Shown here piece after piece: positions 17,967 through 28,657 of a DNA stretch of 55,666 bases. The translations under genes and the position numbers were made by a program. Source of the DNA: Caenispirillum bisanense (GTDB taxonomy: Bacteria; Pseudomonadota; Alphaproteobacteria; Rhodospirillales; Rhodospirillaceae). The notes beneath the pieces are model-generated. The model saw nothing but the letters and a program-made list of their open reading frames with translations, did not search any database and had not been told where the DNA came from. Every line of letters begins with the position of its first letter. Within the stretch, counting starts at the first letter, position 1. The stretch covers positions 1 to 55,666 of the forward strand of contig CAMDRB010000002.1 of the NCBI GenBank assembly GCA_945906455.1, written 5' to 3'.

Positions 17967-18275
17967 TTAGCCCTTCATCTTGGGGTTCGCGCCGTCGAAG
18001 GGCTTGATCGTACCCATCATTTGTTCGCACGTGCCCTTTACGACTTCCTTGTATTCCTGGCCGCTGAAGGCGACTTTCGCCTGACCGGCGCAAGAGTGGC
18101 TGCCATTGGCGGCGGCGCAGCTATTTTCACCGGCCTTAGCGATGCCGTAACAACGCTCGCGATCGGGCCTGCCTGTGGCCTTCTCGGCGGCCTGGGACGC
18201 CGTCGTTACGCTCATGGTCAAAGTGGCGGCGCCGACAACCAGGGCGGCTAGGCCAGTGCGGGTGAGAGTCTTCAT
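17967..18275 (-). CDS. DUF2282 / bufferin-type (BufA, GigP-like) secreted metallophore precursor
   Basis: The 102-residue protein has a signal peptide (MKTLTRTGLAALVVGAATLT...SQAAE). Its small Cys-rich body carries four conserved cysteines in the DUF2282 pattern: RCYGIAKAGENSC, HSCAGQAK and VVKGTCEQM. Known relatives are ribosomally made copper- or gold-responsive peptides. A DUF692 (MNIO) enzyme with a DUF2063 partner modifies their cysteines, and a DoxX gene often follows. ATG 18275 was chosen for the GGAGAAG eight bases upstream and the clean signal peptide; the open frame to 18362 is not coding-like. No DUF692 or DUF2063 gene is in the window. Confidence 0.82.
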   Translation of the reverse strand: MKTLTRTGLAALVVGAATLTMSVTTASQAAEKATGRPDRERCYGIAKAGENSCAAANGSHSCAGQAKVAFSGQEYKEVVKGTCEQMMGTIKPFDGANPKMKG

Positions 18276-18381
18276 GGGATGTCTTCTCCAATTTTCGGGT
18301 TCGGTATGAACCACGTTCAACGTGCCCAAAGAGCCTAACGCGAGCCCGGTGGATTTTCCCAATACCGTTCGGTTACGGTTT

Positions 18382-18400
18382 CCATAACTTCAGGTTATGG
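18382..18400. promoter_or_regulatory. Candidate LysR-type operator upstream of the DUF2282 gene
   Basis: CCATAAC (18382-18388) and GTTATGG (18394-18400) form a perfect 7-bp inverted repeat with a 5-base spacer. It contains the T-N11-A pattern of LysR-type regulators. It lies between the LysR gene end (18440) and the DUF2282 start (18275), on the upstream side of the latter. Confidence 0.5.
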
Positions 18401-18439
18401 AGTGGATTGAGCCGGAAGGCCCCCGCGCCTGAACCTGCT

Positions 18440-19318
18440 CTACGCCAGCTCCCAGCGGTAGGACTTAGCAAGCTGAATCAGGGCTTTGATGGCCGGTGAA
18501 TAGCGCCGCCCGGCGACGGTGACGAGCGAAATTGTCCGGTCCACCTCAGGCTCAATCAACAACCGCAAAACCACGCCGGCATAACGCGGCAAGAACTCGG
18601 GCATTACGGCGCAGCCCATGCCGGCCGCCAACATGGCCTGGACCCAGTCCTCGCGCTCGCTGCGAAAGCGCACGTTCACGTCCAAGTCCCAACCTGGTTT
18701 CAGGGCGTCCCAATGATCGTCGAATTCGCAATGGATTCGCTGGACATAGTGCTCGTTGGCGAGCTCGCGCATTGGGACGGCATTCAGCTTCTCAAAGCGG
18801 TGTCCCTTGGCAAAGGCCACGCCATAACGCTCGGCATATAAAGGTACGGCATCGAATCTCTCAGGCAACTTAGGCATACCGGCCAAGGCGATATCCATAT
18901 CGCCCTTGATCATGGTGTCGATGAGGGCATTGCCCGGCAGCTCGGTGATCGACAATTCCACGGCGGGGACGCGTTCGCGCACGGCCCGCAGAAAATCGAC
19001 CATCACGTGGGGGCTGATGGTGCACATGACACCCATCTTGAGGGGAGCTTTCTTGCTCTTGCGGAAACTGCCGGCCTCGGCCCGGGCCATTTCGGTGGCG
19101 GTGAGGACTTGCTCCAGGTGGGGCTGCATCAGACGCCCGAGATCCGTGAGATGGCTGTTGCCGCGCTCGCGCCGGAAGAGTTCGCCGCCGAGTTCTTCCT
19201 CGAGGTTTTTGACGGCTTTGGTCAGGGCCGGCTGGGAAACGTGGCAAATCTCCGCCGCCCGGGTGAAGTTCAACTCCCTGCACAGCGTCAGAAAGTAACG
19301 AATCTGATTGAGTTCCAC
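18440..19318 (-). CDS. LysR-family transcriptional regulator
   Basis: The 292-residue protein begins with the LysR winged helix-turn-helix (MELNQIRYFLTLCRELNFTR, SQPALTKAVKNLEEELGGELF; residues 1-60). An effector-binding domain follows from about residue 90 (KMGVMCTISPHVMVDFL). It is transcribed in the same direction as, and 164 bases upstream of, the DUF2282/DoxX pair. A T-N11-A dyad lies in between, so that pair is a plausible target. The inducer is unknown. Confidence 0.9.
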   Translation of the reverse strand: MELNQIRYFLTLCRELNFTRAAEICHVSQPALTKAVKNLEEELGGELFRRERGNSHLTDLGRLMQPHLEQVLTATEMARAEAGSFRKSKKAPLKMGVMCTISPHVMVDFLRAVRERVPAVELSITELPGNALIDTMIKGDMDIALAGMPKLPERFDAVPLYAERYGVAFAKGHRFEKLNAVPMRELANEHYVQRIHCEFDDHWDALKPGWDLDVNVRFRSEREDWVQAMLAAGMGCAVMPEFLPRYAGVVLRLLIEPEVDRTISLVTVAGRRYSPAIKALIQLAKSYRWELA

Positions 19319-19386
19319 CGCAACCCCTTTCCGCCCCTTTATGCTGCACCATATGCTGCAGCAAAATGAGTAATATCAAATACTTG

Positions 19387-20421
19387 TCAGGAGGCCGGCA
19401 GAAATCCCACGGCCTTATAGACCTCGGCCAGAACCGGCGCGGCAATGGCAGTGGCCTTATCGGCGCCGCGCTTCAAGATTAGGTCGATCTCGGCCGGATC
19501 GTCCATCAGGCGCTTCATCTCGGCATTGATGGGTCCGAGAACGGCCACAGCCGTATCCGTCAGCCGAACCTTGAATTGGCTGAACTGGCTGCCCGCGTGT
19601 TCGGCCACGGCCTGTTCCAATGTGCAGTCGGTGAGGGCGGCATAAATATTGAGGAGGTTGGCGGCTTCGGCCCGCCCCTCAAGGCCCGCGACGGAATCGG
19701 GCAGAGGATTGGGATCGGTGGTGGCTCGCTTGATCTTTTGAGAAATGCCGTCGGCGGTGTCGGTAAGATAGATGCAGGCGAATTCCGATGGCTCCGACTT
19801 GGACATCTTCCGCGAACCGTCGCGCAACGACATGATGCGCATGCCCGCGCCCTCGATGACCGGCTCAGGCAGCGGAAACACGTTCACGCCAAAGTCGTTG
19901 TTGAATTTCTGGGCGATGTCGCGGGTCAGCTCAACATGCTGCTTCTGATCCTCGCCCACCGGCACGTGGGTTGCCTTGTAGACCAAAATGTCGGCGGCCA
20001 TAAGGTTCGGATAGACGTAAAGCCCCGCCGATGCGGCTTCGCGGTTTTTGCCGGCCTTGTCCTTGAACTGGGTCATGCGGTTGAGCCAGCCGAGCCGCGC
20101 GACGCAATTGAACACCCATGCCAACTGTGCATGGGCGGGTACGTGGCTTTGCACAAACAGCGTGCTCGATGCGGGATCAACGCCTGAAGCAATCATGCCT
20201 GCCGCCACTTCGCGGGTGGCGCGCAGCAGTTCCTTGGGTTCCTGCCAGACGGTAATGGCGTGTAGATCAACCACGCAGAACAGGCACTCATAGCCTTTCT
20301 GCATTGCCACCCAATTGCGCAGAGCGCCGAGGTAGTTGCCAAGGTGCAGATCGCCCGTGGGCTTGATGCCCGACAAGATGCGGCCGCTCAATCCGGTGCG
20401 CGGTGTGGACCCGCTGGTCAT
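19387..20421 (-). CDS. trpS: Tryptophanyl-tRNA synthetase
   Basis: The 344-residue class I synthetase carries the HIGH-type motif in [20 protein letters not shown] (residues ~18-37) and KMSKS in [33 protein letters not shown] is also typical. It charges tRNA-Trp in the cytoplasm. It follows murJ by 99 bases in the glnD-murJ-trpS order usual for Alphaproteobacteria. Confidence 0.97.
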   Translation of the reverse strand: MTSGSTPRTGLSGRILSGIKPTGDLHLGNYLGALRNWVAMQKGYECLFCVVDLHAITVWQEPKELLRATREVAAGMIASGVDPASSTLFVQSHVPAHAQLAWVFNCVARLGWLNRMTQFKDKAGKNREAASAGLYVYPNLMAADILVYKATHVPVGEDQKQHVELTRDIAQKFNNDFGVNVFPLPEPVIEGAGMRIMSLRDGSRKMSKSEPSEFACIYLTDTADGISQKIKRATTDPNPLPDSVAGLEGRAEAANLLNIYAALTDCTLEQAVAEHAGSQFSQFKVRLTDTAVAVLGPINAEMKRLMDDPAEIDLILKRGADKATAIAAPVLAEVYKAVGFLPAS

Positions 20422-20520
20422 GGGATTTAACCCCTGGTGTGTTGAACGGACGCGTGGACCCGCCCGTATCCGGTCGATGATGACCGACGGCGATGGTGGT
20501 AGCCCGGCCTTAAATTCGGG

Positions 20521-22164
20521 TCAAGCGGCCGGCGGTCCAGCAGGCGGGAGAGGCGCCGAACCCTTGCGCCGAAAGGCATCGAGATCGCTGCGTTTGGCGG
20601 CGCCCAGCGCCAACGCGCCGAAAGCAAACGTGAGCGCACCCGCGCCAATCAGTGACGACAAAGTAAGTACCCGCGTGGCCTCGGGGCCCGAGGGTTCCCC
20701 GGATGCGCCAAATATCGGTCCCAAGAACGCCGCGACCGCGACCGATCCTGCCCAGAGCGCTCCGATCATCAGGATCGCGGCGAGAATGATGCCTGCGAGG
20801 CGGCGCTTCAGCCGATCATCCGCCTTGAGATGGCCGCGGCGGCGAAGGATGAATGCGAGTATGCCGACGTTGATCCACGATGACAGCGCCGTGCCCAAGG
20901 CGATGCCCACATGACCAAACCGATCCATCAGGACGAAGTTGAAGGCGATATTAGTCACAAGCGCGACGGCCGAGGCCTTGACGGGGGTCTTGGTATCGTG
21001 ACGGCCGAAAAACCCGGGCGTGAGGACTTTGTTGAGGACATAAGCCGGAAGCCCCAGCGAGAAAGCGAAGAGCGCCGCCGCTACATTCTCCCGGTCCGAT
21101 GGCGAGAACGCCCCGCGTTCGAACAACGTGGAGGTGATGGGTCCGGCCAGCATGGCAATCCCCACCGCCGCCGGAATTGTCAGAAGCAGGCTAATTTCGA
21201 TGGCGCGGTTTTGGCTGTTCAGCGCGGCGTCGTTATCCCCGGCCTGGATCTGGCGCGTGAGCAGCGGCAGGAGCGCGACACCCACGGCGACGCCGATCAC
21301 GCCGACCGGCAGTAAATTGACGCGATCGGCGTAATAGATCCAAGATACCGCACCGGCTCCGACCAGCGTCGCAATGCCCCGGTTGATAACGACATTGAGC
21401 TGATAAACCCCGGCGCCCATAGCGACCGGCAGCATACGTTTCATCAAGCGCTTCACATCGGGCGTCAACTTGGGCGTTACCAGCGTAAAGCGCATGCCGA
21501 TGCGCCGGCAATCCATTGCTAGCCAGATGAACTGAACGATGCCGGCAAGAAAGACGCCCCAGGCCAGAACGACGGCTCGCCCGTCTTCATCAGCAGCCGC
21601 TCCGACACCGACCAGCAGGGCGGCGATCAGGGTTAGATTCAACAAAACCGGCGCTGCCGCCGCGACGGCATAACGGTTGAACGCATTGAGCATGCCCGAC
21701 TGCAGCGAGGTCAGCGAAACGAAGAGCAGGTAGGGAAATGCAATGCGCGCGAGCTCGGTCGTACGCTCGATCTGGCCCGGCATTTTGGCAAAACCCGGAT
21801 TCATGACAAAGATCACGAGCGGCATGGCGACGATCATGAGGATGCTAAAGGCGAGAATTACGGCGCCAAGAACGGCGAACGCGTCATCGGCGAACTGCTT
21901 GGCCTTGGATTGGCCTTCTCGCTCCAGGGTCTGAGCAAAAATTGGCACAAAAGCCGCCGAGACCGCGCCCTCGGCAAACAGACTTCGGAAAAGATTCGGT
22001 AAAGTAAAGGCTATGACGAAGGCATCGGAGACCGCGCCCGCGCCAATAAATGTCGCCTGCAAGACGTCCCGACCAAAACCGGTCACGCGGCTTAGCAACG
22101 TATAACCGCCGACGGTCGCGACCGCGCGCACCAGCGCCGGGGCAGGTTGTTCTTTATGAGGCAT
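20521..22164 (-). CDS. murJ: Lipid II flippase MurJ (MviN)
   Basis: The 547-residue MOP-superfamily protein has about fourteen helices. It starts VRAVATVGGYTLLSRVTGFGRDVLQATFIGAG and contains NLFRSLFAEGAVSAAFVPIF, both characteristic of MurJ. It moves lipid II across the inner membrane for peptidoglycan synthesis. It lies 95 bases after glnD. Confidence 0.95.
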   Translation of the reverse strand: MPHKEQPAPALVRAVATVGGYTLLSRVTGFGRDVLQATFIGAGAVSDAFVIAFTLPNLFRSLFAEGAVSAAFVPIFAQTLEREGQSKAKQFADDAFAVLGAVILAFSILMIVAMPLVIFVMNPGFAKMPGQIERTTELARIAFPYLLFVSLTSLQSGMLNAFNRYAVAAAAPVLLNLTLIAALLVGVGAAADEDGRAVVLAWGVFLAGIVQFIWLAMDCRRIGMRFTLVTPKLTPDVKRLMKRMLPVAMGAGVYQLNVVINRGIATLVGAGAVSWIYYADRVNLLPVGVIGVAVGVALLPLLTRQIQAGDNDAALNSQNRAIEISLLLTIPAAVGIAMLAGPITSTLFERGAFSPSDRENVAAALFAFSLGLPAYVLNKVLTPGFFGRHDTKTPVKASAVALVTNIAFNFVLMDRFGHVGIALGTALSSWINVGILAFILRRRGHLKADDRLKRRLAGIILAAILMIGALWAGSVAVAAFLGPIFGASGEPSGPEATRVLTLSSLIGAGALTFAFGALALGAAKRSDLDAFRRKGSAPLPPAGPPAA

Positions 22165-22259
22165 GGATCGGGTTCACTCTTTTCGCGACGCGCTGGGAAT
22201 CCTGGGCTGACGACCGGAAAGGCTATGCCGTGGCATTGCGGCACAAAAATGGTGTCGCA

Positions 22260-25055
22260 CTACTCCGCGGCGGCGTTGGCGCGGGGTTTGAACCGCCGTT
22301 CGGCGTGCGTCACGGACACCGCGTCGGCCGCAACCCCGATGGCCTTGCCTAGCGCCTCACGAATCTGGCGTATTTTGCTTTCGTTCTCGATCTTCATGCC
22401 GAACACGTCCTTGACATAAAACACGTCCACCACGCGCTCGCCGTAGGTGGAGATATGGGCAGAAAATATCTGTAGTCCGAGGTCGGTAATGGCCTTGGTG
22501 ACGTCCGAGAGAAATCCAGAACGATCATGACCATTGACCTCGATCACGCTACACATTTTCGATGCGGTGTTGTCGATGATCACCCGGGGCGGCACTTCCA
22601 GCGCGCCCGCGCGGGTGGGAGACCGCGATTCGGCTTCGGTCAACTCCTTGGTCAGCTTGAGGCGACCATCTAGAGCGGCGATGATCCGCGCCTTGATCCG
22701 GGCGAACCGATGGTCGGTGATGGCATGACCTTCGGAGTCCTGGAGCGAGAAGCTGTCCAATGCCTTGCTGTTGGAGAGTGTCAGAATGTTCGCGTCCACG
22801 ACCGAAACCCCGGTAAGTGCGAGCGCCCCCGCGATCTTGGCAAACAACCCCGGATGGTCGGGGGTGTAGATCACCATGTGAGTGACGTCGCGGGAGCTGT
22901 CGACCAAGAAATCCACGGCGATTGCTTCGTCCACTTCCTCAGCAGCTCGCATAAAGTGCGCCAGGCGTTCATGGGTGTCGGTGTCGTTCGCGAGCCAGAA
23001 GGCCGGTGATGCCAGGCCAAGAATGAAGTCACGCATCTTCTCTGGCCAATCGACCAGGCGTCCCGCCAGCGCGGCTTTGGCGGCGGTGACGCGCGCATCG
23101 ATGCCGGCGACCGCTTGGCCACCGCGAATGAAATGGTCGGCGCGATGATAGAGATCGCGCAGCAAAGTCGCCTTCCAATTGTTCCAAACGGCGGGACCCA
23201 CGGCACGAATGTCGGCGCAGGTCAGGACCAAGAGAAGCTTGAGTCGCTCGGGCGATTGCACAATCTCGCAAAACTTTGCCATCGTCTGCGGATCATCCAG
23301 ATCGCGCTTGAAGGCGGTGTTGCTCATCAGCAGGTGCTTGCGCACCAGCCAGCTGACGGTTTCGGTCTCTTCGTCTGTGAGGCCGAGACGCGGGCAGAGT
23401 TCGAGTGCGATGTCGGCCCCGAGATCGGAGTGGTCGCCGCCGCGCCCCTTGGCGATATCGTGGAGCAGAACCGAAACATAAAGCGCCCGCCGCGACTGCA
23501 CGTTTTTCACGACATCGGTAGCAACCGGCAGCTCTTCCTTGAGTTTTCCCTGTTCAATGCGATGCAAAATACCGATGGCGCGGATGGTGTGCTCATCGGT
23601 GGTATAGACGTGATACATGTCGTACTGCATCTGCGCCACAACGCGGCCGAAGTCGGGCATGAATCGGCCGAAGACGCCGCATTCACTCATCAGCCGGAGC
23701 ATGGCCTCAGGCCCTTTGGTCGAGGTCAGAATATCCATGAAGATCCGATTGGCCTCGGGATCTCGCCTGAGGCCGGCGATTCGCCTGGCATGGTGCGAGA
23801 TAGTGCGTAGCGCCGCCGGCTGGAAATCCAGGCCGTGTTCCAGCGCGGTCAGGAATATCCCCAGTAGCTTCACCGGATCCTTGATAAAGACGCCGCCGTC
23901 GGTGACGCCGATGCGCCCGCGTTCCACGGTGAAGCCTTCAATCATGCGGCGGCGCAAGGCTGCCGGCAGTCGAAAGAACGACTTTTTCTGGCGCCCGCTT
24001 TCTTCCAGCAGCGTGCAGAAGATTCGTGTGAGGTCGCCAACGTCGCGGGCCACCAGGAAATAGTGTTTCATAAAGCGTTCGACCGCCGTGGCTCCGGGGC
24101 GGTCGACATAACCGAGGCGCGGCGCAATCTTGCGCTGCATGTCGAATGCCAGGCGGTTGTCGGTGCGACCGGTAATGTAGTGGATGTGGCAGCGCACGCG
24201 GGACAGGAACTCTTGAGCCTTGATGAATCGTGCCGAAGCCTCGTCGTCGATGACGCCTTGATCGGCGAGTTTGCGGACGTCGGACACGCCATAGAGATAC
24301 TTGGCGATCCAGTATAGCGTGTGGAGGTCGCGGAGACCGCCCTTGTCCTCCTTGACGTTAGGCTCCAAGCGGTAACGCGAATCGCCAAGCTTGGCATGGC
24401 GCTCGTCGCGCTCGGCAAGCTTCGCCTTCACGAACTGATTGGCTGTGCCGCGTTTGACTTCCTTCTTGAAGCGCGAAATCAGTTCGGCGGCCAGTTCCTG
24501 GTCGCCCCACACCCAGCGGGCTTCGAGGAGCGTCGTGCGGATCGTCATATCGGCTTTGGCGTACGTGATGTTTTCGTTCACCGAACGGACGGCATGGCCG
24601 ACTTTTAGACCTAAGTCCCACAACAAATAGAGGATGAACTCCACGAGCTGTTCGGAGAAGGGTGTGGGTTTGTAGGGCAGAAGAAACAGAAGATCGACAT
24701 CCGAAAGCGGCGCGAGTTCTCCGCGACCATAACCGCCGATCGCGACGACGCTAATGCGCTCACCGGTTGTCGGCACGCCGCGGCGGACAAAGTGCGCGGC
24801 GGCGGCGTCGAACACGATGCGGATCACTTGATCCATAAGGTAGCTATGGGCGGCGACGGTGTCCTTGCCGCTGGCTTTGCCTTGTTCGAATCGCTCGCGA
24901 ATGACTCTGGAACCCGCCTTGTAGGCGGCACGAATCTCGGCCAGAAGATGCGCGCGTTTATCGGTTTCGTTTTTGTCTTCGGTCGCGAAGGCGTCCAGCG
25001 CCGCGCCGAGGTGGCGGCGGTCGATGATCTGTCGCGGTTGGTAGATAGCGTTCAC
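22260..25055 (-). CDS. glnD: Bifunctional [PII] uridylyltransferase / uridylyl-removing enzyme
   Basis: The 931-residue nitrogen sensor has a nucleotidyltransferase domain with GGYGRGELAPLSDVDLLFL (residues ~107-125). An HD domain follows with VLLHDIAKGRGGDHSDLGA, and two C-terminal ACT domains (HMVIYTPDHPGLFAKIAGAL and IEVNGHDRSGFLSDVTKAI). It adds UMP to PII proteins when glutamine is low and removes it when glutamine is high. It starts 25 bases after a small membrane protein gene. Confidence 0.97.
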   Translation of the reverse strand: MNAIYQPRQIIDRRHLGAALDAFATEDKNETDKRAHLLAEIRAAYKAGSRVIRERFEQGKASGKDTVAAHSYLMDQVIRIVFDAAAAHFVRRGVPTTGERISVVAIGGYGRGELAPLSDVDLLFLLPYKPTPFSEQLVEFILYLLWDLGLKVGHAVRSVNENITYAKADMTIRTTLLEARWVWGDQELAAELISRFKKEVKRGTANQFVKAKLAERDERHAKLGDSRYRLEPNVKEDKGGLRDLHTLYWIAKYLYGVSDVRKLADQGVIDDEASARFIKAQEFLSRVRCHIHYITGRTDNRLAFDMQRKIAPRLGYVDRPGATAVERFMKHYFLVARDVGDLTRIFCTLLEESGRQKKSFFRLPAALRRRMIEGFTVERGRIGVTDGGVFIKDPVKLLGIFLTALEHGLDFQPAALRTISHHARRIAGLRRDPEANRIFMDILTSTKGPEAMLRLMSECGVFGRFMPDFGRVVAQMQYDMYHVYTTDEHTIRAIGILHRIEQGKLKEELPVATDVVKNVQSRRALYVSVLLHDIAKGRGGDHSDLGADIALELCPRLGLTDEETETVSWLVRKHLLMSNTAFKRDLDDPQTMAKFCEIVQSPERLKLLLVLTCADIRAVGPAVWNNWKATLLRDLYHRADHFIRGGQAVAGIDARVTAAKAALAGRLVDWPEKMRDFILGLASPAFWLANDTDTHERLAHFMRAAEEVDEAIAVDFLVDSSRDVTHMVIYTPDHPGLFAKIAGALALTGVSVVDANILTLSNSKALDSFSLQDSEGHAITDHRFARIKARIIAALDGRLKLTKELTEAESRSPTRAGALEVPPRVIIDNTASKMCSVIEVNGHDRSGFLSDVTKAITDLGLQIFSAHISTYGERVVDVFYVKDVFGMKIENESKIRQIREALGKAIGVAADAVSVTHAERRFKPRANAAAE

Positions 25056-25080
25056 GGCGCACCATCGTCCTCGAGCAGGG

Positions 25081-25482
25081 TCAACGCAACTTGAAACCCT
25101 GTTCTCTGGCCTGTTGGTCGGAAACCTGGATCACACGTTCCTTGATGGGCTGGGTGATGGGCGGGGGGTTTTTCTCGGGCGCGGGTCCCCCGGGGGTCGC
25201 CGACGTCGCCTTCACCAAGTTCTCGATTGCGAAACGCGACTTCACGCGCGCGCTGACAACCGCGAGCAATTCGAGGATTTTGGCCTGGCCGGCGAAAATC
25301 AGCGCGATCGAGAAGGCCCCGACCGATCCTGCCATGGCATAGCTTTCGTTGATCCAATCATAAGAGGCAAAGGCCAGCATGATGAAGACGGCGCTGCCAA
25401 TCAGACAGAGCACGCTCATACCCGAAAGGATGCGTGCGAGCGCCGGAACATCCGGTCTATCAGGGTCGATTTCAAAAACCAT
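25081..25482 (-). CDS. Small two-helix membrane protein of unknown function
   Basis: The 133-residue protein has two membrane helices (SGMSVLCLIGSAVFIMLAFA and YAMAGSVGAFSIALIFAG) and a Pro-rich cytoplasm-like tail. I do not recognise a named family. ATG 25482 follows a strong GGAGGAG ribosome site; the open frame back to 25569 lacks one. It lies between mutS and glnD with 25 bases to glnD, so it is probably co-transcribed with that gene. Confidence 0.7.
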   Translation of the reverse strand: MVFEIDPDRPDVPALARILSGMSVLCLIGSAVFIMLAFASYDWINESYAMAGSVGAFSIALIFAGQAKILELLAVVSARVKSRFAIENLVKATSATPGGPAPEKNPPPITQPIKERVIQVSDQQAREQGFKLR

Positions 25483-25581
25483 GCGGCTCCTCCTTCGGAA
25501 AAGCTGGGGTCCTGTGGTCGGAAGCGCCATTATAACAGATAATTCCGGCGCTGATCTCCGGGACTCCACGTTACTCCCGGA

Positions 25582-28392
25582 TCAGCGCTGATCCGCAAGC
25601 AACGCCTTGAGCCGGTAGAGGGTTTCGAGGGCCTCGCGTGGACTGAGCGCGTCGGGCGCCACTTCGGCCAAAGCACTTTCCACCACAGACGGGCCCTTAG
25701 CGGTCCCCCCGGACAATGGCCGGTTTTGGGCGGCAAACAGCGGCAGATCGTCGGCGAGCTTGGTGGCGGCGCTGCCTTGGTCGCCCTTTTGGAGGACGCC
25801 GAGCACCTGTTCGGCCCTGGCGACAACTCCGGCGGGAAGGCCCGCGAGACGCCCGACGTGGATTCCGTAGGACCGGTCGGCGGCACCCGGGGCGAGCTCG
25901 TGCAGAAACACGACATCGCCCTGCCATTCCTTTACCCGCATGGTATGCGGCTTGAGCTGGGCGAGCCTCGCGGTCAGGCCGGTAAGTTCATGATAGTGCG
26001 TAGCGAACAGGGCCCGGCAGCGATTGACGTCGTGCAGATATTCGAGACTCGCCCAAGCGATCGAAAGCCCGTCGAAGGTCGCTGTGCCACGCCCGATCTC
26101 GTCGAGGATCACGAACGAGCGCGCGGTCGCCTGGTTGAGGATGGCGGCGGTCTCGACCATTTCGACCATGAAGGTTGAACGGCCACGCGCGAGATCGTCG
26201 GCCGCCCCGACGCGGCTGAACAGCCGGTCGATGATACCAATGTGCGCGGCCCCAGCCGGAACAAACGAGCCCGATTGCGCCAATAAGGCTATCAACGCAT
26301 TCTGGCGAAGAAAGGTGCTTTTGCCCGCCATGTTTGGGCCGGTGATCAGCCACAGGCGCCCCGGTTGTCCGCTGCCGGCGCGCATTACCGCCGATGGCCC
26401 GGATGTCTTCTCACCGTTCAAATTGCAATCATTGGCGACAAAGGCATGGCCTTGCGCCTTGAGCATGCCCTCGACGACCGGATGGCGGCCGGCGGTAATC
26501 TCAAATCCCGCGCTGAGGTCGATTTGCGGGCGGACGTATTCGCCGTCGACCGCGAGCTGAGCCAGCGCCGCCGTCACATCGAGTATCGCCATGGCGGCGG
26601 CGGCGGCGGCCACCTCGGCCGCGCGCGTCACGACCTCGGCGATAAGGTCATTGAACAGATCGATTTCAAGCGCCAGCGCCTTGTCGGCGGCCGAGCGGAT
26701 GCGGTCTTCCAGTTCCGAAAGTTCGACTGTCGTAAACCGCATGGCGTTAGCCATGCTTTGGCGATGGATGAAGATCGAGGCGGCTGCGCGGCTTCGAGAG
26801 TCTTCCATCAATCGCTCGCCCGGCTTGGCCGGCGTTTCGATGTAATAACCAAGCACGTTATTGTGGCGGATCTTGAGCGCCGAAATGCCGCTCGCTTCGA
26901 CATATTTAGCCTGAAGTCCGGCGATCAGCTTTCGACTCTCGTCGCGCAAGAGGCGTAATTCATCAAGGACGGGGTTGTAGGCCGCGGCAATAAAGCCGCC
27001 GTCGCGCGCGAGCAGCGGAAGATCGGGGCCGAAAGCACGCGTAAGCCGTTCGACAATCGCGGTGTGATGCCCCAGCGCGGTCAGGGCCGCGGCGACTTCG
27101 GGCGGCGGTGGCAGGAATCCCTTGGCGAGTTCGATAACGCCTGCACGCAAAAGCGGCCCTTGTGCGAGGCCGTCGCGCACAACAGCGATGTCGCGTGGAC
27201 CGCCGCGGCCGAGCGTGATGCGCGAGAGCGCGCGTTCGACATCTGGGCAGGCCGACAATAGCTCGCGCACCCGAGCGCGGGCATGGGTTGCATTGACGAA
27301 AAATGCCACGGCATCGAAGCGCGTGTTGATAGCAGCAGGATCGGTCAGCGGCGCGGCCAATCGCGCCGCGAGCAGTCGCGCCCCAGCGCCGGTCACTGTG
27401 CGGTCCACGACGTTGAGCAGGCTACCGTGTTTTTCTCCGCTTAGGGTTTGGGTCAGTTCCAGATTGCGTCTGGTCGCGGCGTCGATCTCCATGACTGCGC
27501 CCTGGGCAAGACGCTGCGGCGGCGATAGCCGCGGCAATTTGCCTTTTTGCGTCAGCTCGACGTAATCCACCAGCGCGCCGGCGGCAGCGGTTTCAGCGCG
27601 CGAGAAAATTCCGAAAGCGTCCAGCGTGCCGACCCCGTAGAGTTTTTCCAGACGCTTGCGGGCATTGTCGGAATCAAACCGCGGGCCCGCGAGCGGGCTG
27701 AGCACCGCTTTCCACGCCACCAATATGTCCGCCATGTCCGGATCGTCAAACACGCGTTCGGGCAAAAGCAATTCACCGGGGTTTAGGCGCGCAAGCGCCG
27801 ATGCCACCCCGACCTTGTCCAGGGGCTGGACGTGAAAATCACCGGTCGAGACATCGAGCCACGCCAGGCCGAATTCATTGATGGCGTCGCTCCTGACCTG
27901 CGCCAAGGCCGCGAGATAGTTGTGGGCGCGGGCGTCTAGCAGGGCGTCTTCGGTCAGCGTGCCCGGTGTGATCAGCCGGACGACGTCGCGTTTGACAACG
28001 GACTTGGAACCTCGCTTCTTGGCCTCGGCCGGGTCTTCCATCTGTTCGCAGACCGCGACCTTGAACCCGCGGCGAATCAGCCGGGACAAATAGTTTTCGT
28101 GGGAATGGACGGGCACACCGCACATCGGGATGTCTTCGCCCAGATGCTTGCCGCGCTTGGTGAGAGCGATATCCAGGGCTTGCGATGCTTTGACCGCGTC
28201 CGCGAAGAACAATTCGTAGAAATCGCCCATGCGGTAGAACAAAAGCGCATCGGGGTGGCCCGCCTTAACGGCCAAATATTGTGCCATCATGGGCGTTGGA
28301 CCATCTCCGGTCGCGGCGGGACCGGCCTCAAGACTGGGCGATTCCGGCGCCGGCGCCGCCGCGTACCGGTTTTCAGTGATTTCGTCCGGCAC
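25582..28392 (-). CDS. mutS: DNA mismatch repair protein MutS
   Basis: The 936-residue protein contains the mismatch-reading motif [11 protein letters not shown] near residue 55. The ATPase has Walker [18 protein letters not shown] and a Walker [17 protein letters not shown], followed by [11 protein letters not shown]. It recognises mispairs and recruits MutL. The start is GTG 28392, with GGAAG about nine bases upstream. The ~30-residue N-terminal extension before [16 protein letters not shown] is not conserved, so a later start is possible. Confidence 0.97.
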   Translation of the reverse strand: MPDEITENRYAAAPAPESPSLEAGPAATGDGPTPMMAQYLAVKAGHPDALLFYRMGDFYELFFADAVKASQALDIALTKRGKHLGEDIPMCGVPVHSHENYLSRLIRRGFKVAVCEQMEDPAEAKKRGSKSVVKRDVVRLITPGTLTEDALLDARAHNYLAALAQVRSDAINEFGLAWLDVSTGDFHVQPLDKVGVASALARLNPGELLLPERVFDDPDMADILVAWKAVLSPLAGPRFDSDNARKRLEKLYGVGTLDAFGIFSRAETAAAGALVDYVELTQKGKLPRLSPPQRLAQGAVMEIDAATRRNLELTQTLSGEKHGSLLNVVDRTVTGAGARLLAARLAAPLTDPAAINTRFDAVAFFVNATHARARVRELLSACPDVERALSRITLGRGGPRDIAVVRDGLAQGPLLRAGVIELAKGFLPPPPEVAAALTALGHHTAIVERLTRAFGPDLPLLARDGGFIAAAYNPVLDELRLLRDESRKLIAGLQAKYVEASGISALKIRHNNVLGYYIETPAKPGERLMEDSRSRAAASIFIHRQSMANAMRFTTVELSELEDRIRSAADKALALEIDLFNDLIAEVVTRAAEVAAAAAAMAILDVTAALAQLAVDGEYVRPQIDLSAGFEITAGRHPVVEGMLKAQGHAFVANDCNLNGEKTSGPSAVMRAGSGQPGRLWLITGPNMAGKSTFLRQNALIALLAQSGSFVPAGAAHIGIIDRLFSRVGAADDLARGRSTFMVEMVETAAILNQATARSFVILDEIGRGTATFDGLSIAWASLEYLHDVNRCRALFATHYHELTGLTARLAQLKPHTMRVKEWQGDVVFLHELAPGAADRSYGIHVGRLAGLPAGVVARAEQVLGVLQKGDQGSAATKLADDLPLFAAQNRPLSGGTAKGPSVVESALAEVAPDALSPREALETLYRLKALLADQR

Positions 28393-28589
28393 GTCGTTTT
28401 CTTCCGGTGATTCTTGGGGGCGGGGGGAGACTATACCACCGGGCCTGGCGGCGGGAGGCGTTCGCGGACAACCGAGCTATCACATTGAAAAATATAGTGA
28501 AATCATCTAAATTTCAGACAGGATTCGCCGTGTTGCCTGGCCGGCGCAGGCGAGCGGATTCTGCCTACAGCGCTCGCGTTCAGCCCACT

Positions 28590-28598
28590 TGGTATAAT
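28590..28598 (+). promoter_or_regulatory. Predicted extended -10 promoter of maeB
   Basis: TGGTATAAT (28590-28598) is a perfect TGn-TATAAT extended -10 box, about 60 bases before the maeB ATG. No good -35 is present, as is common for extended -10 promoters. A second, weaker candidate is TTGAAA-N17-TAAATT further upstream in the same 265-base region. Confidence 0.5.
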
Positions 28599-28657
28599 CT
28601 ACTTCGGTTCCGCCGGCCTTTGGGTACCTGGCCGGGCACCCGCGTTATGTGAGGACA

